From Magicicada septendecula (taxonomy: Eukaryota > Arthropoda > Insecta > Hemiptera > Cicadidae): DNA of 64,000 nucleotides. A program made the position numbers and the translations under genes. Below the pieces are notes generated by a model. That model worked only from the letters and a program-made list of their open reading frames with translations. It did not search any database and was not told the DNA's origin. The stretch spans positions 385,038,782-385,102,781 of the forward strand of contig CM068372.1 of the NCBI GenBank assembly GCA_034769895.1, written 5' to 3'. How positions within the stretch are numbered: the first letter of the stretch is position 1; each line of letters begins with the position of its first letter. Shown here piece by piece: positions 45,528 through 57,839 of the stretch.

Positions 45528-46442
45528 GAATTAAGTCTACAACCTGAAGACACTGATAAACAAACTGAGAATGAAGAAGACTCGAAAGCATTGGTGCCTG
45601 AGGATACACACTACAGGAATGAGGAGGATATTCAGCATAAAGAAGCCATCATTAAAAATGTAAAGAACAAGGTAATAAAGAAAACAGGAGAGAAAGAGAC
45701 AAAAATAAAAGGAATAATACGCTCCAAGAAGACAAGGATTACAAAGGAAATATTAGAGATGACTAGGAGTGGATTAATTAACTTCGTGGACAACCCAATT
45801 ATTCGTCATAGAGCAAGAATCAACGGTAAGAAGTATGAACGGGACTGCGTAAAAATTTTAAAAGTAAATCACCATAAAACCACGGGTAAAAACTTAAATA
45901 AGAATACAATTAAATTAAATATACCAACAAATGAAATACACCAGACAAGGTCAATTGATTCCTTAATGAATAACCGACCATTAAACTATTTAATTAATAA
46001 TCCAGATGACGGAACGATGAAGACAACGTTACATGCCAGTGACTATGTTATGACGGAGAAGGTTATAAACAATGAGGTATTTAAAGTGAATACTCCTAGA
46101 AGAAAGATGCTTCACAAGAAGAAGGAAAATTATCAAGAACAACTGGACCGGATCATTGGAGGGTACGCCCAACGAATAAAGGAATTACGGAAGAGGAGGG
46201 GCCAATCAATGGAAGAATCCAACCAGGAAATGGACGACGGTCAACCCGGATTAGAAGAAGTGCCAGACATCAATAATAACCAAGGCCCGGAGTACACCGG
46301 AAACATGGATACCAGAAATGATGAGAGGAAGAAGGCAAGGAAACGGGAAGCCAATGACTATCTGGTAGCCGCCAAGTGGAAGAACCGCAGGATAGGAATA
46401 GAGTGGAAAAGCACAAGACAACCCCATGTATGTAAACCATAA
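45528..46442 (+). CDS. Gag-like ORF, second segment, copy 2
   Basis: Same translation as 38665-39579. The shared in-frame TAA shows the stop existed before the two units separated. Confidence 0.55.
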   Translation, partial: ELSLQPEDTDKQTENEEDSKALVPEDTHYRNEEDIQHKEAIIKNVKNKVIKKTGEKETKIKGIIRSKKTRITKEILEMTRSGLINFVDNPIIRHRARINGKKYERDCVKILKVNHHKTTGKNLNKNTIKLNIPTNEIHQTRSIDSLMNNRPLNYLINNPDDGTMKTTLHASDYVMTEKVINNEVFKVNTPRRKMLHKKKENYQEQLDRIIGGYAQRIKELRKRRGQSMEESNQEMDDGQPGLEEVPDINNNQGPEYTGNMDTRNDERKKARKREANDYLVAAKWKNRRIGIEWKSTRQPHVCKP

Positions 46443-49400
46443 AAATAATTACTATTAAGAGCAGATAAAATATAGTGGTAGGCGACATTTATCATCCGAA
46501 TATTTAGAGTATAAAAGGAAAAAATATGTTTTAAAAAAAAAACGATTACTATAAACGGACTAATATAGAAATTAAAAGAATCACGTATTAGGCCCAAATT
46601 ATTGAAGGTAACTAATTGACTATAACAATTCTATGTGCCCTATTGAGTTACAAAAGTGTGTAGGATTAAGATACAAGCCAAACTATTTATTACTTGTTAA
46701 AAGGGAACCAGATCTATCACACCAGAGGATAGAAAGATATGTATTGTAAACTAAATGATTTAATGAGAAAGAAGACATCTATTATGTCATAAAGAGCCAG
46801 TAGTGGCATATAACTAAAATTACTATGCTATACTTAGAAAACAAAAAATGTTTATCCAGATGAATACTATATGTAACTAAATGTTGATCAAATGATTATT
46901 GGGTACCTCTTATAAAACTAAAATATTATATAAAACCATCCAGAATAAAGGTTCACCCAACTAACCTTTGAAGGAGTAGAGAGGCAGAAGATCAAAGAGA
47001 GTATAAAGAAAGAAGGATATTATTATGGAAAGTAAAGAGAGAGAAAAAATGTTTGTTAAATGAACAATGTAACCCCAAGAATGTCTATAATAAGATATTA
47101 ATATGTTATTATATTATCACATTATATTGTAATAACTTAGATTTAAAATCATCCAGAATAAGTGGTAAACATCTATCACTTGAAGGAGTAGAGAAGAAGA
47201 ATAACAAAGTGTGTAAATGAAAGAAGGATATTATTATGGAAAGTAGGGAAAGAGAAAAAATGTTTATTATATGAACCATGTAACCCCAAGAATGTCTATA
47301 GAATTAGATATTGATATGTTATTATATTGTCACATTAAATTGTAATTATCAAATATTGTATACTCCATAAATGAGAATTAAAATCATCCAGAATAAGTGG
47401 TAAACATCTATCACTTGAAGGAGTAGAGAAGAAGAATAACAAAATGTGTAAATGAAAGAAGGATATTATTATGGAAAGTAGAGAAAGAGAAAAAATGTTT
47501 ATTAAATGAACCATGTAACCCCAAGTATGTGTATAAAATTAGATATTAATATGTTATTATATTATCACGTTGTATTGTAATTATCAAATATTGTACATCA
47601 TAAGATATGTCAGAGAACATCTAACCAAAGAACCAATTAGTATGTGGATATTACAAGCCCTGATTATTCAGGATAAGTATAAATTAATTAAAAAAAAAAA
47701 AAAAAAAAAAAACTTGTAAACTAATGTGAGAATAAAATATTGTAGATTCTGTATATAAGAACAACTGCATAAGTATATAAGCATCAAACTAAGTGTGTAA
47801 TCTTAAGAGTATTCAAGTGAACCAAAGCAAATTGTCAACTAGTATAAAAAGTAACAATACGGCTGATAAAAAGAATAGCTGAGAATGTCAAGTCTGAAAA
47901 GAAATAATTACCTGTAAAAGGAAAGCATGTTAGCAAGTATAAAGATGGAAATGTGATATAAGCGAAAACCTCTGATACCTTGAATATTATAGTGAATATA
48001 TTATATTATTGTAAATGAATGATATGTGATATTTTATGAGTTGTGATAGTGCAACTATTGCCTGGTGCAATGTTTATTTTTTTCTCAGACAGAGAAGAGT
48101 AATGCCTCTGAATCTGAGTATGTGTATTGAGGAACGGCAGAGAATGTAAGCCACAGTGAGCCACTCTGATTCCGAACCCACTACAAAAGTTAGGGAGTTC
48201 TATTGTATTAATGTATCAAGGACTATTATGAAAGAATCTGTGAGGTATAAAATATAATAACCATTAAGATAATCACTAAAGCAAAGATATGTAATAAGCA
48301 AGAAAAATGTGTATAAGACAGGAAATTGTTGATTTAAGAAATGAGATATATTGTAGTTAAATGACTTAAAAAGTAAGCAACTTGAAAAATATTAGTAAGT
48401 TAAGGATTATATCACTAGACAAAAGATCAAGTGTAACACACTAATAGTATGTGAAAAAATCAATGTAAAGAGTACAAGAAAAATAAAACAGTAGAAATAT
48501 ACTAAGAAACTGACATGAAATGATAATTTTATAAAAAATCAAATTTTCTCAAATTATCAATTTTGAGGAGGGAGTGTATGTAACATAACAAAATGTTATC
48601 TAACCTAAACTTATATTATCAGATTTAATAAGTACATAACAATAATGTAAATAGAGAATGTAGTGATAAGAATAACCAAGAAGAGAGAAATCATGGAAAA
48701 GGAAAGAAGCAGAAGTGCCACAAGGAACAGTAAACCCAAATACTGTTTGACACTACAACCAGACAATGACTAACACAAACTGATGGACAGAGTAAGTGTA
48801 CTTTAAGCTGTCAAGCGAGTCAGTAGATAATGTAAACCGAATATGATATGTTAATAAAAAATGAGTCAATCAGAATCTGAATAATGTGAAATCAGAATCA
48901 GCATTTGGCTGGGTATTCATTAAATATGATTAGTAATTATTAACGCCAAAAAACTAAAATTGGCAATGACCACAAAATGAGAACGAACCATATTTCAATC
49001 TCAAATATGCCTATGACGAGAAAGAAAAAACATTTGTAAGAGGGAATCTTATACGAATAAGGTACCTCAACAAATTACCGAAGTATGAAACAATAAATGT
49101 TGTTAAGGCAAAATTCCTGTATAAACGGTATGCCTTAACAAGGCCTAGACCAAGCAGTAATCAGTGAGTTGATTATTGGGAGGTAACATAAGTGTAGATT
49201 AAATGGACAGAACAATTGTTATGCTCGAACATAGCGAAAACCAATATTAAAATGATATATTTAAAAAAATCAATTGTTAGTTAGTAGAATAGAGCGAGTT
49301 AGTGTAAAACGAAATGTCATAGTAGTAAGAATCGTCCATTACCATGTATAAATTTAAGTTTTATTAATAATGTTTAGTAATTGAATGTCAGTACGGAGTT

Positions 49401-50560
49401 AATAGTGTTCTCACATAAACGTTTGAGTGATAAAAGCGATGTAGAACACAAACTATATTAGTCAGTGTATTATCGCCAATTTCGGTAACCAGACGACAGT
49501 GCGAAGTAGTGTACCTGAACATTGATTATGTAGCAATGTCAGTAAAAGTGAAGTGAACTCGGTATCAAACTATATCAAATTAAAGAGGACAAAATAATCT
49601 TTAATTTGATGACGATATCGACCCAATCGCAACTGTATTAAGTGCGGGAAAGGTGTTAGCATCATTTACAAAATATGCATCAGAAATCTGTTTACCAATA
49701 CCAACAATATCGACAGCTATCAATCATCTCAATTTTTAGCGGTTGGAAAACCGTTATTAACGGTCAAAAGACAATACGTCGTACTCATCACACCTGCAAG
49801 AGTCAATCACAAAATTAGTTAGTAGTTAACATTTTTGCCTAACGCCGATCGAAGGGCAGGGTATATAAGAGAATGTAACCGATTCTCGACAGACACTTAT
49901 CAACTTCATCCAGTGCGGAACGTGCGCTCGCCATCTCAACATTTTTAATACTTGACAGCGTCATCACCATAACCCATCAAAGGAAACCGTTCGATAACAA
50001 CATACAACTACTTCAAATTAATCTACAGAGAACCGTAGTGATTATGTGCAGTATTATTTCAATTTTCTGCGGGAAAATAATGAACAGAAGTAATTAAATA
50101 ATATTATTTATGATCCATTAAGTTAGAAGCGGATCGAAATACTCTGTTCTGGTGCGTGTGCAGTGAGTAACGATAATCATTATAATCCTATTATCGAGGT
50201 GCTAAATGAGTTTTAATCAAAGTATTAAAACCAAAAGGTAACAGTGTAATCATTTATTCACTTTTGCTACGAGCGCCATAACCTGTACGTTTTCATACAC
50301 TGATGTGTACTGACGCAAACACAGAAACATTTCATTATTACACTACGTCTCAATTTATTTGATGAATTTGTCATTATTAATTAAGCTGAATGTTAGTTAT
50401 AAGTGTTCTCAGTTTATAAATTTTGTAATTCATAAATCAAGCGTGACGAACGCACAACCTACCAAATAGGTTATTCTTATTTAATGAAGAAATTTGTGTT
50501 AGTGGTTGAAATCACAATCAGAATGATCACAGTTGCACACCACTATATAAAAATTATCCC

Positions 50561-50600
50561 GATTAGCGCTTTCAAGCCTCACAGCCCATCGTCAGATCGG
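50561..50600 (-). ncRNA. Hammerhead-like motif, left arm
   Basis: Minus strand: stem I CCGAT, core CTGACGA (complement of 50589-50595), helix II GGGCT-GTGA-GGCTT with G-U pairs, GAAA (complement of 50570-50573), minimal helix III, UA, then ATCGG closing stem I. All invariant core bases are present. Confidence 0.65.
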
Positions 50601-50760
50601 AACAGGCAGAAATTATTTTAAAACAAATACTTCACCCCTCTCCCCCACCCTGCTCACACACAACAAGCTATAATATAAATGACCCTTCCCCACCCCCTAA
50701 ACCCTGTCCCACGCCATCTGTACAGTTACATATTTTTCTAGCAAATTCCTTGTGTTTCAG

Positions 50761-50762
50761 TG

Positions 50763-50808
<46 letters not shown>
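50761..50808. repeat. (GT)n microsatellite in the fold-back loop
   Basis: About 46 bp of uninterrupted GT in the unpaired centre of the element. Confidence 0.95.
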
Positions 50809-50810
<2 letters not shown>

Positions 50811-51002
50811 TTTTAAACTTACCCTACTTCCTCTCCACACACGTGGGTCAGTCACACACCCACCCTTATTTTAAACCATCCAATTAGGGATGGGGACAGG
50901 GTTTAGGGGGTGGGGAAGGGTCATTTATATTATAGCTTGTTGTGTGTGAGCAGGGTGGGGGAGAGGGGTGAAGTATTTGTTTTAAAATAATTTCTGCCTG
51001 TT

Positions 51003-51044
51003 CCGATCTGTCGATGGGCTGTGAGGCTTGAAAGCGCTAATCGG
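51003..51044 (+). ncRNA. Hammerhead-like motif, right arm
   Basis: CCGAT (51003-51007) pairs with ATCGG (51040-51044); core CTGTCGA at 51008-51014 has A6 changed to T, the one arm mismatch; GAAA at 51030-51033. Predicted cleavage would follow A51039. The core change suggests this copy is inactive while the left-arm copy is intact. Confidence 0.6.
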
Positions 51045-52212
51045 GATAATTTTTATATAGTGGTGTGCAACTGTGATCATTCTGATTGTTATTTTTATTT
51101 GTTTACTTTACAAAAGTAACGTCAAAACATGATTAATCAATATCATATCAGAAAATCAATAGCTATTGTGTAGGCATAAATTTCTTTTTTGTGTCTCAAA
51201 GAACTCATATCTGAGATTTTAATAATATTAATGTTAAAGTTAAAGAATATCTGGACTTAGCCAGATTTAATGTTTATGCTTTGAGCAAGCCTTATAGGGT
51301 ATATAATAACTTATTTACAATTGTACTTCATTGTATATTTTAACTATATTTGTTTGAATTTCTCTATCAAGGGTATAAATAAGCCCCATTATTAACAGCA
51401 TAACTCGACTTAATTTATTTCTAACAGATAGTTAAATATTTTATTCAGAAAACTCAAAACAACCTTCAGTTGTGATTAAATATTTTGGAATAGCATTGCC
51501 ATAAAGGTATTAAACAATTATTATAAATTTTTTAAATCAGTAATTGATTCTGTTCTTGGGTTTTACACGGGATTTCCCCAAAATAAATCCGTGTGGCGCC
51601 CACAATCAAACAAGGCAAATTAACCTTGCAACTAAAGTGAGTTGGTGTTTGTGAATTAAGTTGACAGCTTATTGAACTTCTAGAAAACACGACCAGGTAC
51701 GTGAAAGTATATTATATCTATTCTATTTTCCAGACATTACTAGACGTAACGTACTTAGACTATTCTCGACCTGGAGGAGAAGTTTCACAGCCAGAATCAA
51801 CAAGACGATCATCATCATCAAGCGACCAACTGATATACTTTACTGTTAAAATTAAGCAAAACTAGTATTTAATTATTATCAACCCAACTATTTTATTTGT
51901 TTCATATAAGGGAATTCTTTTCAGACAATTATAGTTATACAATTGTAAACACACTTTGTGTAACCTCGAATGTTACATTTTAAATCGCTTTACAAAATTA
52001 GTAACCTTCAGCTACTACAAACCAAAAGTAATATTTTAGACATAAATAGAATTAGTAATACACCGTATTCGATTGATTTATTTACAATATAAACTTATTA
52101 ATTTTAAACCATCGTAAAAGTTTGGTTACAAATTGACGAACCCAACGCGGGGCAGAAAGGAAGAAAACTTAAATCATTATATTAAACATTTATTTTTATT
52201 ATATTACAATAT

Positions 52213-52650
52213 ATATTGCATAATACTCTTTGTTAACGTGTTTGGATATACTACACTCTCGAACCTCGATGTAAATTTGCTACTCCGTTTTAATAATGTT
52301 TTGAGTGAAAGCACTTAATCCGGGGAGCATCAACAACGCTATCAGAAGTAGAAGAAAGTAATTCAATTAAGTGAGAGACGGGAATTGATGAAATTAAATT
52401 GAGTTCAGCCTCACTTAGGCGGTAGCTCGTTTGCTGTTGGTTTTGGCAAGATAAACAAACACGATGGGCGTATTGTAACGCCAGCGTAGAACGTTTCAGT
52501 CGTCTCGCAAGGACTGACGATGTTCCATATGGGGGTGTACAGTAATCTATTATACGCAATCGAACTCGTATTACAATAAACACTACAGTTACTTAAAAAA
52601 TAAAAATTATGGGAGGTGTAATAGACGAGATCATATAAAAAATGAAGAAA
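52213..52650. other. Unassigned
   Basis: No motif recognised; a 97-codon minus frame at 52290-52583 has no domain I know. Confidence 0.4.
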
Positions 52651-52654
52651 AAAG

Positions 52655-52860
52655 AAGTGACTTAGATATTTTTGCAGTTAATGAAAAGATTAAAGAATAC
52701 AGAAGAAAATGAATTCAACACATCAATAGAATGGAAGGATGTAGAATACCGAGGATATGGCGAAGGATATGTAAGGGCCCTAGAAGCAGAAGAAAAGTTG
52801 GTAGACCTAAGAAAAGGTAGACTGTGGAATAGGAACAGGCCGCTAAAGCCTAAAACCGTT
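52655..52860 (+). pseudogene. LINE C-terminal fragment
   Basis: Plus reading gives LDIFAVNEKIKEYRRK, a stop, IQHINRMEGCRIPRIW and RSRRKVGRPKKR, the tail of a LINE ORF2. The same LINE family occurs at 55235-55505 and 55540-56215. Confidence 0.72.
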
Positions 52861-53490
52861 AAGAAGACGATGATTATGATGAAATTATGGGTTTAGTAGG
52901 TATGGGTTCTGGTTACTAATTTAGAGACAACGGGCTCGATTACTGGGTGCACCATAAAAATCAAGTTGCGGTTTTCAGTTCCTATATAGACTCAGCCCGC
53001 CGAAATGAGTACATAGATTAACATAGTGTAGTACTGATGATAGGATGAATTGCAATGCTGACTACAATAACTTCCCTGTATGCCTGACGTCTGTATAAGG
53101 CAAATTTTCCTACCTAAGTAGTAGATTTTTTAGGCTTTAACGTCAAAGCCATTACCGTACAACTAAAAATTTATCATAATTCTAAACTTGATTAAATCCT
53201 GTCGTCAGTTCCGTCAGTTAATTGTCTTCAAAGAACCTACGAGGGAAGACAAAAAGTAGAGGGAAATTTTCTTTCCTCCCGATCTTGTAATTGGCAGCAC
53301 TGATTTTTTACCTCACAATATACCATAGAGCATAACATATGATATGTGTTATGTGATAACATATGTATGATTTATTGTCATAATAATAAGTCATAAATAT
53401 AATAATAAATCAGAACCTCACAGTGTTTGTTAATTGGAACAATTGTTTCATTATTAGTGATTTGTAATTGTGATTCAAAGTTAAGATGAC
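52861..53490. other. Unassigned AT-rich
   Basis: Nothing recognised. Confidence 0.45.
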
Positions 53491-53492
53491 TA

Positions 53493-53893
53493 TTGAAGAA
53501 TAAAACGCAAAGGGAAACACAGCTAAAGTTCTATCTGGTCGTGGCTGTGCCGACTTTAATGTACGGATGTCAAACATGGACACCCCTGCAAAAAGATATT
53601 TCAAGAATACAGGCCTCGAATGTGAAATTTTTAAGAGCAGTGAAGGGATGTAGTTTGAGAGATCGTCTACAAACCGACGACATAAGGAAAGACCTGAAGT
53701 TACAGTCGGTTTTGGATAGAGTAAAGGAATACAGGCAGAATTTGAAGTTTTGTGTAGAACGCATGGTAGACACGCGTATTCCTAAACAAGCGTTTGAATA
53801 GGCCAGTGGGAACGAGAGATCGCGGAAGACTCTCGTAAAAAAGATCAGAGACTCTGTGAAGTCGGAACGGGTTATAGCCCAAGCCAGTAGTGC
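53493..53893 (+). pseudogene. LINE RT C-terminal region with a GAA tail
   Basis: The open frame 53493-53801 reads LKFYLVVAVPTLMYGCQTW, VKFLRAVKGCSLRDRLQTDD, IRKDLKLQSVLDRVKEYRQN and CVERMVDTRIPKQAFE. After a frame change it continues SRKTLVKKIRDSVKSER and VIAQASSAEEEE into the GAA repeat. This is the RT thumb and C-terminal region of a LINE, 5'-truncated, and the 3' simple repeat is consistent with its tail. It is the best preserved relative of the 25.3-kb fragment. Confidence 0.82.
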
Positions 53894-53950
53894 AGAAGAA
53901 GAAGAAGAAGAAGAAGAAGAAGAAGAAGAAGAAGAAGAAAAGAAGAAGAA
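53894..53950 (+). repeat. (GAA)n at the LINE 3' end
   Basis: About 17 GAA units followed by an interrupted remainder. Confidence 0.95.
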
Positions 53951-55234
53951 TGAGTTCTTCATTGCACGACTGCACGAAAGAAGAAGTGCGAGAAATGATG
54001 CGTTTTATAAATTTAGGAGGGGTGAAACATGAAGGAAATTTTCGTCCTCTCCCGCGATCATGTAAAGGCCAGCTCTGATTGCATTATTGAATATCGTAAC
54101 CGTATAATGTCTATTAAAAAAGTGTTGTTATCCTATTGACGATTTGGAATTGTGTATTAAAGTTGCAACGAATTTTATATTGTCCGACAGCAATGTGAGA
54201 AGTCTAAAGTTTTCTACATTTACAGGGGTGAAACATACCTAGATTACTCACAGATTTAGTAACAATATAAGGAGAGTTCTGTAAGTGGTAGCAAGATTAT
54301 GAGTAGATTGTTCAAAAATAACAGGATTTATCTCTGTAATGGAAAACGGTAAAACAGGCCTTCCACTTCTAAGACTAATGACAATAAACAAATTGCCCGA
54401 GACGTCCCAACGCCGCCGTCCGATTACAAACCGCCTATCTGACTAGACTTCCGCCCGTGCACGTACGAGAAAAAACGCACGTGTGGCCACTGTCCGTTTT
54501 TACAAAGTCCACGCGCGTGTACAGCCGGAATAAAACGCTCGTTTAACCGTACGATAAAACAAGGATCCCATTTTATTTTAAAATGAATATAGGGATAACA
54601 CGAACTCCGTCAGTGAATCAAGATTGGAAGAATAATACATTTCAGTAATAAAATATTAAATAAACTGTCTCAAAAGCGTATCTGTGCTTTGCAGAAACAG
54701 AAACACTCTTATTGTGAGTGAGAGTGTGGGTTATGGAGGCCATTTCAGTAGACACCCGCCATAAGTCAGACGTATTCCCAGTACACGCAAAGTCGCAATC
54801 CATTTTGCTGTTGAGAAATGTGCAGAGACGCGCAATGTTGCTCCCAGTGCGTGGAGTTGCTAAAGTGGTCAAATACATCTCTCTCAGAATCACACGCAAC
54901 TAAATGCACGCTTATCATGTGACTCTTTCTAGTCTGTTCTTGATACAGTATGTTTAATTTTTATACAAAGTGTTCGCAAAATATAGTGCCGATTGTGCCG
55001 ATCTTTAGGGAGTGGAAATGATTCAACTCATTAAACTGAAAGAAAAATGTCCAATAAACGTATATGGATAAATTCTTTGTTTTCCGTCTGTATGTAGTTT
55101 TGTAAAATAATTAATCACTGCTGAGCAGAATGACATGTGGAGATGAAACTTGGTGTACATAGTAAGTGTATTGTTTTTTTTTTTTTGAAAGTGCAAAAAA
55201 CTAAAGTATATTAAATATTTGTAATGGCGACTGA
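53951..55234. other. Unassigned; GC-rich patch at 54390-54560
   Basis: The patch has several short palindromes (CACGCGCGTG, GCACGT) but no terminal repeats or ORF were identified. Confidence 0.4.
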
Positions 55235-55505
55235 ACAATGTTCATCATCATTTTCTTAACGATTTTAGGCTTTAGCGGCCTGTTGCTATTCCACAGTCTA
55301 TCTTTTCTTACGTCTCCCAACTATCTTCTGCCTACGTGGTTGTAATCTTTCTCCATCTTCGGTATTCTACTTTCTTCCATTCTATTGATATGTTGACTCC
55401 ATTTTATTTTGTATTCTTGAATCCTTTCATTAGCTGCAAAAATATCTAATTCACTTCTTATCTCTTCATTTCTTATATGATCTCGTCTATTACCTTTTAA
55501 CTGAT
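55235..55505 (-). pseudogene. LINE C-terminal fragment, inverted
   Basis: The minus strand reads RDHIRNEEIRSELDIFAANE, RIQEYKIKWSQHINRMEESR and IPKMEKDY, then decays. It abuts, 5' end to 5' end, the plus-strand relative beginning at about 55540. Confidence 0.75.
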
Positions 55506-55539
55506 CTCATAAATTTTATTTGTGCTGTTTGTATCTAGC

Positions 55540-56215
55540 TAACAAACATAGCAGAAACTCTTTCAGAGGAAGAACAACATGGTTTATGGGTAGAACGCTC
55601 TTGTATAGACTGGATATTTACCGTACAACAAGTGATAGAAAAACATGTGAAAATAATTTAGAAGAACGTATTGCCTTTATCGATTTCAACAAAGCTTTTG
55701 CTAGAGTGATCAGACCAAAGTTATGGAACATACTTGAAAATAATGGTATACCACAACACCTAGTTCAGACCGTAAAGAATTTATATAGACACAACTCAAT
55801 AATAATACACGACGGAGAAGAATCTTTCCCGATTGAAACAAACCAAGCCGTAAGACACCGTTACTTTTTAACCTTTATCTGGACGCTCTTCTCAAGAAAT
55901 GGAAAGAACAAGCCCCTTAACAAAATTTTAAATTCTAATTGTCAACTAAATCAGCACCTTTAACAAACAAATCTCTTATCACATAAAACATTAAAGGAAA
56001 AGAACTTGAAACAAGAAGGAAAACATCACGAAAGGATTAAAGAATAGAGAACAAATGGATTCAACCCATGAATAGAATGGAAGAAAGCAGAATACCGAAG
56101 ATGGCGAAAGATTACAAACCTAGAGACAGAAGAAAAGTTGGTAGACCTAAGAAAAGATGGACTGTGGAATATGAACAGGCCGCTAAAACCTAAATCCGTT
56201 AAGAAGTGATGGTGA
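55540..56215 (+). pseudogene. LINE RT fragment, internally deleted
   Basis: The plus frame reads KTCENNLEERIAFIDFNKAF (RT motif A with its catalytic D), ARVIRPKLWNILENNGIPQH, LVQTVKNLYRHNSIIIHDGE and ESFPIETNQAVR (fingers/palm). The YxDD region and thumb are deleted near 55970-56030. The C-terminal tail returns as NRMEESRIPKMAKDYKPR and RKVGRPKKRW to about 56165. It is a two-piece relic. Confidence 0.82.
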
Positions 56216-57084
56216 TGAGATAAAATACTCTTAAGATGATGCCCTTCTTGATAAGTGAACATTTGTTCTTACGCAGTATCTGTTTGGCACCGGAACAAAC
56301 CATTTTTTTGCTTAATCCTTATGAAGATGATGATGAAAAACTATATGTGTCTGAGATACTGCAAACATTAATTTAACGATAGACTTAGGGAAGCGAAAAC
56401 AGACAGATGCTACGTAGACGCAGTTTTAACAAAGAGAATAATTGTAACACTCAAATAGTAATCTACATTTCCATTGCTGAAAGCCATCCTGAGACGCTGA
56501 GTACAGGTTTGGGTAGATGTTAATTTTGCTCCGTGACCTCAATTGCTCCATTAATACTTGCACTCGCTGTTGGTGTTTCAGGTTTTACACAAATTACCAT
56601 TTGAACGTTCCCTTGTGAACATGCGGTTCACGCCCGGTGAGAGAATCCCTCGTATCGTCATTCTGTTTCAATTACAGTTTCTACCTCGAGGCATTATGTT
56701 GTCCGTTTGTAATTAAAATTGTTACGTGATGACAATCTTTGTAGGAGAAACTGAATTATACAGAAGGAGACAGTGAATTGCAGAAATTTTGTACAATTTG
56801 TTTAGTGGAGGTCGAATTTACTTCAACAACATGTCTATACAAGTAACGGAATTTTATTTATTTTTTTTAATTTTTAACGTTTAGTCATATAATAAAATTT
56901 ATTTTACTATTAGGTAGTCTGCAAACTTTTTAGTCTGCTAGAGAGGATAATACGATTTAAAATTAGTATTTTACAATTTTAGTTTACGCGTAACGTTTTA
57001 ACCAATACTTCCTGTTGCCAACAAACATTAATTTTTATTTATTCCATCAAATACTGAAATCGTGTTAATAAGCGCTATAGGCGT
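56216..57084. other. Unassigned
   Basis: No motif seen on either strand. Confidence 0.4.
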
Positions 57085-57790
57085 ACATGTCTCGCTACCC
57101 CACTAACACCACCTCCACCACCACTACCACCAATATAACCGCCACCACCAATATCATTACCACTAACATCACCACCAAAAGCAATATCACCACCACCACC
57201 ACCAATATCACCACCATAATCACCACTAACACCATCACCATCACAATCAACACCATCATCGCCATCACAACTACCACAATCACAATTACCATAATTACTA
57301 TCACCACCAGCATCATCATCGCCACCACCATCTCCACCACGATCACCACCGCCACCACGTCACCACCACCACCAACACCACCACTATGACAATCGACACC
57401 ACCTCCACAAGCACCACCATCATCATCACCAACGCCACCACCATCTACAGTATCTATACCATCACAATCTCCAGCACCAAAACCCGTCATCAACACCACT
57501 ACAGGGATCATCGTCACCATCACCCTCACCAAAATCGCCAATATAACCACCCTCGCCACCAACACTACAACCACCACCACCACCTCCACCATTCCTACCA
57601 CCACAATCGCCACAACCATCACCATCACTACAACACTACATACCACCATCACCTTCGCCATTAACACTACCATTCGTTCCTTCGCTATCACTACCGTTAT
57701 CGCCAGCATCACCACCTCCACCTCCACCATCGCTACTACCGCCACCATTATCATCGCCACCATCACCACTACAACCACCATCACCAGAAA
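57085..57790. repeat. Long impure CCA/CAT trinucleotide tract (about 700 bp)
   Basis: Almost the whole interval is built of CCA, CAC, ATC and ACC triplets with frequent single-base changes. This creates long T/I/H-rich and V/M-rich frames on both strands, including a 229-codon minus frame, none of which is a credible gene. Confidence 0.93.
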
Positions 57791-57839
57791 AAATCAAAAA
57801 TGCATAAAAATCTTTATTTAAAGTACACGCACATGTGTT

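Larger units (their letters stand above)
44733..48578 (+). mobile_element. Internal region 2 of the array (3846 bp)
   Basis: Same order as internal region 1: PBS-like site at 44736, ORF pair at 44781-46442, minisatellite triplet at 46935-47612, A-run at 47691, polypurine tract at 48565. Confidence 0.9.
50483..51087. mobile_element. Fold-back element with well-formed hammerhead-like arms (605 bp)
   Basis: Inserted in LTR 3 only. Flanks GTTATTCTTATTT (50470-50482) and GTTATTTTTATTT (51088-51100) form a 13-bp target duplication with one mismatch, and the uninterrupted site is visible in LTRs 1 and 2. Arms of 196 bp (50515-50710 and 50893-51088) are almost perfect complements, with one mismatch noticed in the ribozyme core. 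The left end has 32 unpaired bases. The 182-bp centre holds a (GT)n run. No coding sequence. It transposed after the LTR array or at least after LTR 3 was in place, and its near-perfect arms suggest recent arrival. Confidence 0.88.
34857..52208 (+). mobile_element. LTR-internal-LTR-internal-LTR array of a non-autonomous element with 3-kb LTRs
   Basis: Three LTR copies (34857-37869, 41720-44732, 48579-52208) alternate with two internal regions (37870-41719, 44733-48578); the repeat period is 6863 bp, then 6859 bp. The outermost LTRs are flanked by ATAT (34853-34856, 52209-52212), a single target duplication for the whole array. LTR ends are TGTAA...TTACA. Internal regions carry a PBS-like site, a gag-like ORF pair, a minisatellite, an A-tract and a polypurine tract, but no protease, RT, RNase H or integrase motif. 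The design resembles LARD or TR-GAG non-autonomous LTR elements known from plants. The array most likely arose by unequal recombination between LTRs of one insertion. Confidence 0.92.
48579..52208 (+). repeat. LTR 3 (3630 bp, interrupted by a fold-back element)
   Basis: Same LTR with about ten private changes (for example AAATGGACAGAAC near 49204, a one-A deletion near 49025, GTTTATGC near 51271) and a 605-bp insertion at 50483-51087. Without the insert it is about 3012 bp. It is more diverged than LTRs 1 and 2 are from each other. Confidence 0.92.

Noticed and set aside
52480-52530. GAAACG near CTGACGA as a further hammerhead
   Set aside because: The core and GAAA occur on opposite strands, so no single RNA has both.
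54390-54560. GC-rich palindromic patch as a MITE
   Set aside because: No terminal inverted repeats or target duplication could be placed.
57095-57784. 229-codon minus frame rich in V and M, with plus T/I/H-rich frames
   Set aside because: Direct translation of the CCA/CAT trinucleotide tract; no start context, domain or codon bias.
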